Of a DNA stretch of 64,000 nucleotides, positions 20,370-30,408 are shown one piece after another. Position 1 is the first letter of the stretch. Every line of letters begins with the position of its first letter. The notes beneath the pieces are model-generated. The model was not told where the DNA came from and did no database searches. It was given only the letters and a program-made list of their open reading frames with translations. The stretch is from Bacteroidota bacterium (GTDB taxonomy: Bacteria; Bacteroidota; Bacteroidia; UKL13-3), in the NCBI GenBank assembly GCA_947477885.1, contig CANJUD010000002.1, positions 248,001-312,000 of the forward strand, in the 5' to 3' direction. The position numbers and the translations under genes were made by a program.

Positions 20370-21110
20370 TTACCCTTTCTCGCACATTAAAAAAATACTT
20401 GAGCACAAGTCAGGGTATTGTTGTCCCAATTGATAGCAACCTTCAAGATATTCTTTTGAAATTATATCTGTCTGTAACAAACGATCCCATTGGAAATTAG
20501 CCAATGCTTTAAAGAAAATTCCTGAACGATATACTACCTTTAGTCCTGCGGCTTTTGCATCGCGTTCCAAGGTATCTAATGTATAAGTGATATGATGCCC
20601 GTGCTCGGCTTCAGCAGGAGTGATAGCCGAATTATGTGTGATTAAGCCCATTTTCACTGCTATTTGGCGAGAAGGTGCATTCGCATTGGGACATACCAGA
20701 AAAAAACGACCTTTATCTGTTAACCATTCGTCGTTAATACGTTTTAAAACAGCTACTGGGTCGCTTATGTGTTCAAGTACATGCGTAAGCACTACATTAT
20801 CATATTTTGTTGGCAGTGTGGCCGTTTCAAAAAGTGAATTAATAAACTTCACTTTATCACCAAACTCATTGTGTGCAATTTTCACAGCTTCGTCTGATGC
20901 TTCCACACAAGTGATATCCTCGAAATATGGCATAAATTTTCTTGTGAAATCTCCTTTAAAACTTCCCAATTCTAAAAAATTGCCTTGCTTAAAAAAAGGA
21001 ATAAATGATTTAAGCATATAGTGATGCATTACATCAAAATCGAAACTGTATGCATACTTATGGTCTGCAGTGTCTTTTAGTTCTTGGTTATAATCTCTTT
21101 GGTTACTCAT
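20370..21110 (-). CDS. Class I SAM-dependent methyltransferase
   Basis: 'FLELGSFKGDFTRKF', 'YDNVVLTHVLEHISDPVAVLKRINDEWLTDKGRFFLVCPNANA'. Confidence 0.9.
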   Translation of the reverse strand: MSNQRDYNQELKDTADHKYAYSFDFDVMHHYMLKSFIPFFKQGNFLELGSFKGDFTRKFMPYFEDITCVEASDEAVKIAHNEFGDKVKFINSLFETATLPTKYDNVVLTHVLEHISDPVAVLKRINDEWLTDKGRFFLVCPNANAPSRQIAVKMGLITHNSAITPAEAEHGHHITYTLDTLERDAKAAGLKVVYRSGIFFKALANFQWDRLLQTDIISKEYLEGCYQLGQQYPDLCSSIFLMCEKG

Positions 21111-21122
21111 AATATATTATAA

Positions 21123-21566
21123 TTATTTTTCAATGTTGATTTGCATAAATAACGAATCCATTTTTTCGTATTCGATTTCGAATTTATTCTTCTTATAAAA
21201 TGCGACTACATTCCTATTTTTTGCATTTACTTCTAATCCAATCTTATCGAATTCATTATTTTTTGCATATTCTTTTGTCATGTTTAACAACTGGGTTGCG
21301 ATGCCTTTGTTGTTATATTCTTCCAATACACTCACATTACTTATAAAGCCTTTATTTGTTTGCCTGTCAGTAAAATAAGCACCGATAAACCCAACCAATT
21401 CTGTCTTATCCCAAGCTTCAAATGTATATGCTTTTTCAAACAATTTGAGGGCATAATCATTTAAATTCACTATATCGCTAAGCGGGGGTACAAACAAATG
21501 ATTGCATTTTTCTAAATGCAAATATAAATCTTTTTGTGAGGCTTGCTTTACTTTATAGTCAATCAT
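21123..21566 (-). CDS. GNAT-family N-acetyltransferase
   Basis: 'LVGFIGAYFTDRQTNKGFISNVSVLEEYNNKGIATQLLNMTKEYAKNNEFDKIGLEVNAKNRNVVAFYKKNKFE'. Confidence 0.88.
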   Translation of the reverse strand: MIDYKVKQASQKDLYLHLEKCNHLFVPPLSDIVNLNDYALKLFEKAYTFEAWDKTELVGFIGAYFTDRQTNKGFISNVSVLEEYNNKGIATQLLNMTKEYAKNNEFDKIGLEVNAKNRNVVAFYKKNKFEIEYEKMDSLFMQINIEK

Positions 21567-21570
21567 AACA

Positions 21571-22536
21571 TTATTGCTCTAGTTCTGCCATTCCAAATCC
21601 ATATTTGCCAAATTCATTTCCATTATATAAGAGATAAAATTTCGAGTCCATCTCAAACAAATGCGGATAACACATCATCTCTGAATCGAAACCATCAGGG
21701 CTTATAGTTATTCCCGAATTTTCATCATCACGTGTCCAGTTTTTCAAATCATCGGAATAAGCATATCCCAATTTATAACTTCTCGCAGCGTTCTTTCTAA
21801 AATCAGTTGCTTCGCGAAAGCAAAAAAACATATGATAGCGTTGGTTTATTTTAACAACGGTGGGTAATGCCTGACATTCATTCTCGTTTAACTTATCCGA
21901 AATTATTTGTATTCCTTCCTCTTTTTTCCATTCAATCCCATCAACAGAAGTTGCGTGTGCTATTTTATATACCCTTGCTTCAGGTTCTATTTCCGTAGCC
22001 GCCATCCATTTTGTTCCGAATATATACCACATGTGATATATACTATCATATTTTTGTACAAAGGCATCGCCCACTAAAACGGGTTCATGCAAAGAAGAAC
22101 TCATTATTGGGCCACTACCATATTTTTTAAAAGTAACTCCATCATCATCACTTATTGCCAAGCCGATAGAGGTCTCTACAGAAACACTTACCCTCCTATT
22201 CCAACCACAGGTATATGCAAGAATTTTATTCCCGTCTTTCAATAGATTAATTGGGAAAATTCCATGCTCGTCAAAAGTACCTAATTCACCTAAAGGAATT
22301 ATATCTTGTGTGGACGAATTAAGGATGGTTTTCAAATCTTTGTCAACATCAATATAGGCAATGAAACTTAGGTATTTTCCTGTTATTTCATCTTTCTTCC
22401 TTGTGGAAAAATAGATGCGGACAAAATCATCAAAAACAATTGTTTGAGGTGACTGGGCAAATTCCTTACACCCATTGGCCAAGCTATACAAGGTAGGATC
22501 GAACAGTTTTCCTCTTTTAATCCATTTCATTTTCAT
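21571..22536 (-). CDS. Glycosidase-like five-bladed beta-propeller protein (GH43/GH32/GH130-like fold), copy 1
   Basis: 'EFAQSPQTIVFDDFVRIYFSTRKKD', 'HATSVDGIEWKKEEG', 'GYAYSDDLKNWTRDDE', 'DSEMMCYPHLFEMDSKFYLLYNGNEFGKYGFG'. Confidence 0.7.
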   Translation of the reverse strand: MKMKWIKRGKLFDPTLYSLANGCKEFAQSPQTIVFDDFVRIYFSTRKKDEITGKYLSFIAYIDVDKDLKTILNSSTQDIIPLGELGTFDEHGIFPINLLKDGNKILAYTCGWNRRVSVSVETSIGLAISDDDGVTFKKYGSGPIMSSSLHEPVLVGDAFVQKYDSIYHMWYIFGTKWMAATEIEPEARVYKIAHATSVDGIEWKKEEGIQIISDKLNENECQALPTVVKINQRYHMFFCFREATDFRKNAARSYKLGYAYSDDLKNWTRDDENSGITISPDGFDSEMMCYPHLFEMDSKFYLLYNGNEFGKYGFGMAELEQ

Positions 22537-22543
22537 ATATAGA

Positions 22544-23497
22544 TTATAGTTCTAATTTTGCAAGTCCAAAACCATATTTTCCTACACCATTTCCTAGATA
22601 AAACATATATATATCACCATCCAATTCGAAGACATGGGGATAGCTAATCATTTCTGAATCCCACCCCTCTTCTGAAACGTCAATTCCTACCCGAGAATCG
22701 TCCCTTGTCCAATTTTCCAAATCATCTGAATAAGCATACCCAATTCGATATCCATTTGCATGCCCCCTATAATTAGTACTGTATCGATAACAAAAAAACA
22801 TATGATACTGTTCATTCATAAATATGACATCGGGACTAGCCTGTGCTTCATTCTCTTCAATACTATCTGCTATTAAATCTCTGTTATGTTTGTGCCATTT
22901 AATTCCATCAACTGAGGTTGCCATTCTGATTTTATAAACCGGTTCAGGTTTCCCACTATCCAAAATCCACTTTCTTCCGGCAATATAATACAGATACCAA
23001 ACATCATTGAACTTTCTAATTTTTGGCCCGCTTAATATAAATGGCTCATGTGGTGAATAAGAAAGTATTGGACCATCGCCAAGTTTCTTGAAGGTTTTCC
23101 CTTCATCATCACTTATCCCTATCCCTATTGCAACATTAAACGGTACCGATTCACACCTCGTCCAACCACCATAGTAAACTATATACTTTTCTTTATCTCT
23201 TATTACTGAAGCTGGATAGGTTCCGAACTCATCAAATGTGCCTAATTTCCCTAGTTCCAAAATAGGTTCCTTACAAATATCAACTATCTCTAATAAGTTA
23301 TTTCTGTTCAAATCAACGTATGCTGAATAGCTAACATATTGTCCATTAGAATCAGGTTTTGGGCGACATGAAAAATATACCCTTACAAAATTATCAAATT
23401 TTATAACAGAGGGAGCTTGAGCAAATCCGTTCATCCACTCCGGGGTTTCATGCTCACTGGGATCAAACACTTTCCCTATCTTATTCCATTTAAACAT
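22544..23497 (-). CDS. Glycosidase-like five-bladed beta-propeller protein, copy 2 (tandem paralogue)
   Basis: Colinear similarity to 21571-22536 ('GFAQAPSVIKFDNFVRVYFSCRPKPD', 'GYAYSDDLENWTRDDSRVGI', 'DSEMISYPHVFELDGDIYMFYLGNGVGKYGFG'). Confidence 0.7.
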   Translation of the reverse strand: MFKWNKIGKVFDPSEHETPEWMNGFAQAPSVIKFDNFVRVYFSCRPKPDSNGQYVSYSAYVDLNRNNLLEIVDICKEPILELGKLGTFDEFGTYPASVIRDKEKYIVYYGGWTRCESVPFNVAIGIGISDDEGKTFKKLGDGPILSYSPHEPFILSGPKIRKFNDVWYLYYIAGRKWILDSGKPEPVYKIRMATSVDGIKWHKHNRDLIADSIEENEAQASPDVIFMNEQYHMFFCYRYSTNYRGHANGYRIGYAYSDDLENWTRDDSRVGIDVSEEGWDSEMISYPHVFELDGDIYMFYLGNGVGKYGFGLAKLEL

Positions 23498-23514
23498 TGT
23501 ATATATACTTAATT

Positions 23515-24216
23515 TTATATAATGGTATATTCATTTAAAAACGCTTGCACCTTTTCTTTGGGATTGAAAAACAAAACATCTATAATAGAAAGCCAAGGTA
23601 CAAATGCGTAAGCAAACTGTTTGTATTCTATAGGATTTGATTTTATAAAATTCAATTGCAACCCATTATTACTAAATATGTCCTTTGAGTATAGTTCTAC
23701 GCCCCCAATTGGATTCAAATAACTCTTTGAATTAAGTGCATTACATATAGCAATAACTTTATCCTGCGACCTTAATGAGTGGTCAATTGTTATAGTTGAA
23801 GAAACTATAAACTTGGTTGTTATATCAAGATAGGTAGATATACTTTTTATGGAATAAAAAACAAAATCGAATAAATTTAATTCACTGCAATAAAATATAT
23901 CTTCTATTAAAGGAAATACCTCACTAAAATAAGGTGATTTTTTATATAGTTCTGAAATTCTACCAACAATTTTTGTCTTATCTTTGGCATATGATTCCGA
24001 TATATATCGATGATTAATATTTAAATAATCGGAATCTTTTTTTAGGGGAATGGTAAAATAGTCATCCTTGCCATTTACAAGAATTCTATTTCTATTGATC
24101 CACCCTTTTTTAGTAAATTGAATATTGTCATATATGATAAATTCATCAACAGCATTTATTAGTTGGAAATATCCAATATATGGAAATAAATATGGCTGCA
24201 TAATGGCAATTTTCAT
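23515..24216 (-). CDS. WbqC-like family protein
   Basis: 'MKIAIMQPYLFPYIGYFQLINAVDEFIIYDNIQFTKKGWINRNRIL' is diagnostic for WbqC family. Confidence 0.93.
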   Translation of the reverse strand: MKIAIMQPYLFPYIGYFQLINAVDEFIIYDNIQFTKKGWINRNRILVNGKDDYFTIPLKKDSDYLNINHRYISESYAKDKTKIVGRISELYKKSPYFSEVFPLIEDIFYCSELNLFDFVFYSIKSISTYLDITTKFIVSSTITIDHSLRSQDKVIAICNALNSKSYLNPIGGVELYSKDIFSNNGLQLNFIKSNPIEYKQFAYAFVPWLSIIDVLFFNPKEKVQAFLNEYTII

Positions 24217-25289
24217 GAAATGGCTACATTTAATATATCAACAATAGTTTTAACATCATTTTGCGAAAGACCTGTATACAACGGCAAACACAAAACTCGT
24301 GAGGCAATACTTTCTGAAATAGGCATTGTACTGCCATTTGTATAGTGAATTGTATTTAAGGAAGGGTAAAAATATCTTCTGGGAAAAATTTGCACTTGAT
24401 TTAGTGCATCTTGAGCTTGAAGTAGCTTTCCTTCTGTTTCAAAAATCACAGGATAGTAACTATAATTCCACTCTGTATGTTCCCGAATAATCATTGTTTT
24501 AAGTTTTGAAAAATCAATATTATTATTATAGTAATCAACAATTTCTTTCCGTTGCCCCAATATTTCTGCCATATACGGTAAAACCGCCAAACCCATTGCG
24601 GCCTGTAGTTCCGACATTTTAGCATTAATTCCAACTCCATGAAAGTCCAACGGTCCGTTATGTCCAAAATTATGACTATAAAATAATTTATGCTGCAATT
24701 CCTTATCTGAAGCAAACATTGCACCCCCTTCGCCGGTATGAAACAATTTGGTAGCATGGAAACTACAAGTGCTCACATCTCCATAATTAAAAATAGATTT
24801 GTCTTTATAGTTAACTCCAAAACTATGGGCTGCATCATAAATTACTTTTAGTTTATGCTTATCAGCTATTCGCTTTATTTCATCAACATTACATGGATTA
24901 CCAAAAACATGGGTCACTAAAATTGCGGTAGTTTTGTCTGTTACTGCCGCTTCAATTTTAGTTTCATCGATGGTTAAATACTCAGGATGGATATCGACAA
25001 AAACTGGGGTACATTTCTCCCAAACAATGGCGGCTGTTGTTGCAACGTATGAGAATGGCGTGGTAATAACCTCTCCTTCTTTTGCCAACACTTTTAAGGC
25101 AATTTGCAATGGCAGCGTACCATTGGTAGTGAATAAAACATGATTTGCTGACAAATATGAAAGCACTTTTTCTTCTAACTCAATCAGCAATGGACCTCTA
25201 TTTGTAATCCAAAATTTATCCCATGCTCTTTGCACTTGAGATTGATATTCTTCGATAGGGGGTAGAAAGCTTTTGGTAACTGGTATCAT
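24213..25289 (-). CDS. DegT/DnrJ/EryC1/StrS-family PLP-dependent aminotransferase
   Basis: 'HVLFTTNGTLPLQIALKVL', 'VIYDAAHSFGVNY', 'STCSFHATKLFHTGEGGAMF'. Confidence 0.93.
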   Translation of the reverse strand: MIPVTKSFLPPIEEYQSQVQRAWDKFWITNRGPLLIELEEKVLSYLSANHVLFTTNGTLPLQIALKVLAKEGEVITTPFSYVATTAAIVWEKCTPVFVDIHPEYLTIDETKIEAAVTDKTTAILVTHVFGNPCNVDEIKRIADKHKLKVIYDAAHSFGVNYKDKSIFNYGDVSTCSFHATKLFHTGEGGAMFASDKELQHKLFYSHNFGHNGPLDFHGVGINAKMSELQAAMGLAVLPYMAEILGQRKEIVDYYNNNIDFSKLKTMIIREHTEWNYSYYPVIFETEGKLLQAQDALNQVQIFPRRYFYPSLNTIHYTNGSTMPISESIASRVLCLPLYTGLSQNDVKTIVDILNVAIS

Positions 25290-26557
25290 ATATTATCTAT
25301 TTTCCATTTAAACATTGGTCTGATATTGCCTGGCTCTCTGCCCATATATTCTCCAAGCCCACGTCCGCCATCAACTATAGTAAAACTCATAATATCCTTT
25401 TCAGTAAAAATAGCTTTTCTTTTATCCTGAACTACATAAAGAGAAAGATAATAGCTGCCTGACTGAAAGAAGGATGCAGGAAATATACAAGTCAACTTAT
25501 TTAACCCTTGCTTTAATACTTGCAATCCGTAATTGGAAAATGAAAACATAGGCTCCCCCATTTCATTATATAAATGATAGGTGATATGATAACGTTCAGG
25601 TTCGTTATCCTTTATGGTAATTTCAGTCAATAATTCTATTTCAGAATTTTCGGTTAGCGGGTCATCATTTGTTTGATGGGCATTGTTCAAACTTATACAG
25701 TTCAGTGCAAATTCATCTTTATTATATGCTGCACCAAATGTTTTTTTGTTTTGTGTTTCCGAATCGCCTTTGAGGTAATAACTCACTGCTTCGGTTGAAT
25801 TTCCTATAAATTTTGTACCTCCATGTTCCAACACAATTCCTTTTTGACAAAGCGTTTTTACTGCTGCCATATTGTGGCTCACAAATAATATAGTTCTTCC
25901 TTCTCCTTTGCTCACCTCTCCCATTTTACCCAAACACTTTTTCTGGAATTCGGCATCGCCTACCGCCAGCACTTCATCTACAATCAAAATTTCCGACTCA
26001 AGGTGGGCCGCAACTGCAAACGCCAGGCGAACATACATTCCACTACTATATCTTTTCACAGGTGTATCCACATATCTTTCTACACCGCTGAAATCTATTA
26101 TCTCATCTAATTTTCTGCTGATTTCTTTTTTTCGCATGCCTAAAATAGCACCGTTCAAATATATATTTTCACGCCCTGTTAACTCTGGATGAAAACCTGT
26201 ACCAACTTCTAATAATGATGCTACCCTACCTTTTACTTTTATTTTACCTGTGGTAGGCGAGGTAACACGACTCAGCAACTTTAATAAGGTGCTTTTACCA
26301 GCTCCATTCCTTCCTATAATACCCACAGCATCGCCTTGTTCTATTTCGAAATTGATATCTTTTAAACTATATACTATATTGCTAGTACCTTTATTGGCTC
26401 TATCATTTGCCTCTCCTATTTTTAGGAATGGGTCTTCGTTACCCCTCACTTTCATAGTCCACCACCGCTGCAAATCGTGACTGATGGTGCCAGTTCCTAT
26501 TTCTCCCAATCGGTATATTTTGGAAAGATTCTCAACTATGATTGCTATTTTCGACAT
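25286..26557 (-). CDS. Polysaccharide/O-antigen ABC transporter ATP-binding protein with C-terminal Wzt-like domain
   Basis: Walker A 'IIGRNGAGKSTLLKLLSRVTSPTTGKI', 'RYSSGMYVRLAFAVAAHLESEILIVDEVLAVGDAEFQKKC', ~170 aa Wzt-C-like extension. Confidence 0.93.
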   Translation of the reverse strand: MSKIAIIVENLSKIYRLGEIGTGTISHDLQRWWTMKVRGNEDPFLKIGEANDRANKGTSNIVYSLKDINFEIEQGDAVGIIGRNGAGKSTLLKLLSRVTSPTTGKIKVKGRVASLLEVGTGFHPELTGRENIYLNGAILGMRKKEISRKLDEIIDFSGVERYVDTPVKRYSSGMYVRLAFAVAAHLESEILIVDEVLAVGDAEFQKKCLGKMGEVSKGEGRTILFVSHNMAAVKTLCQKGIVLEHGGTKFIGNSTEAVSYYLKGDSETQNKKTFGAAYNKDEFALNCISLNNAHQTNDDPLTENSEIELLTEITIKDNEPERYHITYHLYNEMGEPMFSFSNYGLQVLKQGLNKLTCIFPASFFQSGSYYLSLYVVQDKRKAIFTEKDIMSFTIVDGGRGLGEYMGREPGNIRPMFKWKIDNI

Positions 26558-26586
26558 GTATAATAATTGGTGTTTTTTGTGAAAAA

Positions 26587-27450
26587 TTATACAGTGTCTA
26601 CAAATGATTTTTCAGTTTTGTTAAATATAACAACTCCCAACACTAAAAATATGGCTGTTACAGTTACTGTATATAAAAAACCATGTAATGTAAATTCTCC
26701 GATACCCAAAAAAGCATATCTAAAACCTTCTATAATATTAGTCATCGGATTTAGTTCTATTATGTAACGATACTTTTCAGGAATTTTTGATAATGGATAA
26801 ATAACTGTGGTACCATACATTAATAGCTGCACGCCAAAGGTAATTAAAAATGCCAAGTCACGATATTTAGTTGTCATGGCAGTTATAATTAAACCCAATC
26901 CCAATCCGAGCAAAGCCATTAACAAAGTTAAAACAGGAAATAATAAAATAGCCCAAGTGATATGAAAATTCGATCCTTGAAAAAAATAATAGTATCCCAT
27001 CATTATCAGCATCAAACTCATTTGTACGGCAAAACGAACAAGGTTACTGGTAACAATGCTAAGTGGCATAATAAGCCTAGGGAAATATACTTTGCCAAAT
27101 ATGCTGGCATTATCCCTAAATACGCTGGATGTTTTTGTTAAGCAATCTGCAAAATAATTCCAAGCTGTAATGCCTGCGATATAAAATAATGGGGCGGGAA
27201 TATCATTAGGTGCTAACCCTGCTAGATTTCCAAATATAAAAGTAAATACGAGCGTAGTAAAAAACGGTTGGATAAAAAACCACAGAGGTCCTAAAACAGT
27301 TTGCTTATAAAAGGCTACAAAATCTCTTTTAACTAATAACAGCAGCAAGTCTCTATATCTCCAAACAGCTTTTAGATTTAAGTTAAATATTGAACTTTGT
27401 GGTTCAATAATTAAATCCCATTTTTCTTCTTGCAGTTGATGTTGATTCAC
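26587..27450 (-). CDS. Polysaccharide ABC transporter permease (Wzm-like)
   Basis: 'LLLLLVKRDFVAFYKQTVLGPLWFFIQPFFTTLVFTFIFG', 'YGTTVIYPLSKIPEKYRYIIELNPMTNIIEGFRYAFLG'. Confidence 0.93.
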   Translation of the reverse strand: MNQHQLQEEKWDLIIEPQSSIFNLNLKAVWRYRDLLLLLVKRDFVAFYKQTVLGPLWFFIQPFFTTLVFTFIFGNLAGLAPNDIPAPLFYIAGITAWNYFADCLTKTSSVFRDNASIFGKVYFPRLIMPLSIVTSNLVRFAVQMSLMLIMMGYYYFFQGSNFHITWAILLFPVLTLLMALLGLGLGLIITAMTTKYRDLAFLITFGVQLLMYGTTVIYPLSKIPEKYRYIIELNPMTNIIEGFRYAFLGIGEFTLHGFLYTVTVTAIFLVLGVVIFNKTEKSFVDTV

Positions 27451-27869
27451 AATTTATATTAATATTGGTTCCTAGTTGTTTAACTAAAATATGAAGTTAA
27501 AATAAGGATATTCATTTTAGCTGCAAAACTACTACCTATTCCTTAATGAATCAAATCTAATTTATGCCTTTTAAAGCATATTCAGTTTCATTATAAACCG
27601 TGCATTTGACGTTAATTTGAGTAGTTTTCAACACCCCTATTCAGTAAATCTCTATTATATAAATGTGAATATTCTATTGGGATTAAACGTAAGTGACTCA
27701 ATAATGAAATCAGCTGGAAAATTTACCAACTCATTCGCGTTAGGTCACAAAAAAACAAATACGCCTTACCGAATAATTACTTATCCTATCATATTTCCCA
27801 TTAAATTTGCCTGCACATCAGTTGGACAGGATATCACCAAACGCCCTTGATGGAAACACGAAGCATTGA

Positions 27870-27968
27870 ACCCTTCGACTGCACTTCGGCTGCTTCGCCT
27901 GCCGCTCAGCACAGGTTTGCGCAGTGCAGGCTGCTCAGGGTGAAAATGCCCCTCGACTACGCTCAGGA
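27870..27968. repeat. Dispersed CCTTCGACTnCGCTCAGGGTGA-type repeat, one copy apparently interrupted by a hairpin-forming insert plus a second partial copy
   Basis: cccttcgact[gcacttcggctgcttcgcctgccgctcagcacaggtttgcgcagtgcaggct]gctcagggtgaaaatgcccctcgactacgctcagga. Confidence 0.7.
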
Positions 27969-28010
27969 TAAAAATATAAATTATAATTATAAAATAAAAA
28001 ATAACACATT

Positions 28011-29777
28011 ATGAGACAGTTTTTTAAAATGCTTTTTGCCTCCATGTTTGGCTTCATCATCGGTGGCATACTATTGGTTTTTATTGTCGGTGGTATTATA
28101 ACTGCCAGCCTCAGTAGCTTGGCCGACAAAAAAGTTTCTACTATTGAAGACAAATCTATCCTGCACATTACACTAGGTTACCCCATTCCTGAACGTACTC
28201 CAAACAACCCATTCTCAAGCATTATGGGCGATGCAGATATAGTTGGTTTAAATGATATAATGGACAATCTTAAAAAAGCCCAGTCTGATCCCCATATCAA
28301 AGGTGTATTGTTAGAAATTATGGCCGTGGGCGGAGGTTGGGCCACTGCCGAAGAAATTCGCAATGCTATTATAGACTTTAAAAAGAGCGGCAAATTTGTA
28401 ATTGCCTATAGCGAAATATATACAAATGGCTCTTATTATATAGCAACAGCTGCCGATAAAATATACTTAAACCCTACCGGCGAAATGCTGTTCAATGGCA
28501 TGTTTGCACAGGTAACTTTTTTCAAAAAAGCATTAGATAAACTTGGAATAGAAATGACTGCCATCAAAGGCCCCGACAATAAATATAAAAGTGCGGTTGA
28601 ACCATTTTTATACGACCACATGAGTGCTGAAAACAAAGAGCAGGTAGAAGTATATTTGAATAGTATTAATAACCATATGCTTGAAAAAGTAGCCGAGAGT
28701 CGCAAGATGCAAATGGCCGATGTGAAAGAGATAGCCAACGAGCTTAAAATAAAATGTGCATCCGATGCCAAGAACTTAAAAATGGTGGATGACTTATGGT
28801 ATAAAGACCAACTGCTAGCCGAACTCAATAAAAGATTGGGACAGGGCGAAAAGGATAAAATCCATATGGTGGATATGGGCAAATATGCCAATGTAAATGT
28901 GCCCGGCAGTGAGCCCGATGGTGAAGGAAAAATAGCTATTATATATGCTACCGGAGAAATAAATAGTGGAGAAGGAAGTGACAATAGTATAGGCAGTGAA
29001 CGCATTAGCGAAGCCATACGCAAAGCACGTAAAGATGACAAAATAAATGCAGTGGTTCTGCGTGTAAATTCACCAGGTGGAAGTGCTTTGGCTTCGGATA
29101 TTATATGGCGTGAAGTGGAACTAACTCGCCAGAAAAAACCCGTAGTAGTGAGCATGGGCGATGTAGCCGCATCAGGTGGATATTATATAGCCGCTCCTGC
29201 AAGTTATATATTTGCTCAGCCTAATACCATAACAGGTTCTATTGGTGTATTTGGATTGATACCCAATTACCAAAAACTAATGAATGATAAATTAGGGATA
29301 ACAACAGAAGGAATTAAAACTGGAAAGCACAGTGACCTTGGCGATATGGGCCGCCCCATGACTGCCGAAGAAAAAACCATATATGAAACTTTGGTTACCA
29401 AAGTATATAATAATTTTGTGGATCGCGTAGCAACGGGCCGCAAAAAAAGCAAAGCCGAAATTGACGAAATTGCTCGCGGTCGCGTGTGGACGGGTGAAGA
29501 TGCATTGAAAAATGGATTGGTTGATAAAATAGGTGGCATTGATGACGCCATTAAAAAAGCTGCCGAACTTGCCAAAATAAAAAGCTTCCGTATTAAAGTG
29601 CTTCCACAAATGAAAAACCCTTTGGAGAAATTTTTTAAGAACGGAACCTCAGATGTTAAACAAGATTTAATTGAAAGCGAACTTGGAGAGTATGCAACTG
29701 TATACCGCACACTCAAAGCTATCAAAACATGGAAAGGTGTGCAGGCGAGGATGTTGTTTGATGTGGAGATAAGGTAG
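28011..29777 (+). CDS. sppA: Signal peptide peptidase SppA, 67K type
   Basis: Tandem S49 domains; 'INAVVLRVNSPGGSALASDIIWREVELTRQKKPVVVSMGDVAASGGYYIAAPASYIFAQPNTITGSIGVFG'. Confidence 0.95.
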   Translation: MRQFFKMLFASMFGFIIGGILLVFIVGGIITASLSSLADKKVSTIEDKSILHITLGYPIPERTPNNPFSSIMGDADIVGLNDIMDNLKKAQSDPHIKGVLLEIMAVGGGWATAEEIRNAIIDFKKSGKFVIAYSEIYTNGSYYIATAADKIYLNPTGEMLFNGMFAQVTFFKKALDKLGIEMTAIKGPDNKYKSAVEPFLYDHMSAENKEQVEVYLNSINNHMLEKVAESRKMQMADVKEIANELKIKCASDAKNLKMVDDLWYKDQLLAELNKRLGQGEKDKIHMVDMGKYANVNVPGSEPDGEGKIAIIYATGEINSGEGSDNSIGSERISEAIRKARKDDKINAVVLRVNSPGGSALASDIIWREVELTRQKKPVVVSMGDVAASGGYYIAAPASYIFAQPNTITGSIGVFGLIPNYQKLMNDKLGITTEGIKTGKHSDLGDMGRPMTAEEKTIYETLVTKVYNNFVDRVATGRKKSKAEIDEIARGRVWTGEDALKNGLVDKIGGIDDAIKKAAELAKIKSFRIKVLPQMKNPLEKFFKNGTSDVKQDLIESELGEYATVYRTLKAIKTWKGVQARMLFDVEIR

Positions 29778-29799
29778 CCCTTCGACTACGCTCAGGATG
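29778..29799. repeat. Dispersed CCCTTCGACTACGCTCAGGATGA repeat copy directly after the sppA stop codon
   Basis: cccttcgactacgctcaggatg begins at the base after the TAG stop. Confidence 0.75.
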
Positions 29800-30408
29800 A
29801 TAAAAGGATAAAGTATCAAGTACCTCGGAAGTTTTATTAAGCGGGAATACCTCCTGTAATTTTTAAGGAGCAAAAAAATATAAAAACGAATGTTTAACCT
29901 TTCTGCTTAATTACGAAATTGAGATAAAAATCTCTATTATACTTAATCATTAAGTGGCAGTATATACAAACCCTTTATAGGTAAGACTTATATATTTTAT
30001 TGATATTATAGACAATCACTTAGTTTGTAATTGTATAATAGTGGTAAATGTTTACCTCGATATTATAAACTGTAAAAGATTGGAATGGGCATTAATCAAT
30101 TATATGTTTGCTTGCCAAAGCAATGTAATATTATAAAAATATGGGTAATTAACCCCAATTATTATACCTAGGGAAATCCCTAGTATTTAAAATATATTTT
30201 TTGTTGTTGGTTTTTGTACTTTCATTTGAAGGTGATAAGATTGAAATAATAATGAAAACTATTATATTTGCTTTATTATAATTCATCATCTAAAAAATAT
30301 TAATTATAACACAATGAAAAACAACAAGTTAGCCCCCTCTCAAAATTTTTATTAAAAACCAAAACACCAACCTATCATAGGTTTGGGAGGTTATTATCTG
30401 TTACATTC

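Noticed and set aside
27617-27850. 77-aa ORF in the gap between the ABC permease and sppA
   Set aside because: No motif, no clear ribosome-binding context; insufficient support.
28436-29725. Long minus-strand ORFs (239, 152, 105 aa) inside sppA
   Set aside because: Antisense shadow ORFs of a well-supported SppA; compositionally biased translations with no domain signature.
29800-30313. AT-rich 500-bp gap considered as a possible ncRNA or regulatory island
   Set aside because: No strong hairpin, tRNA-like or conserved motif recognised by eye.
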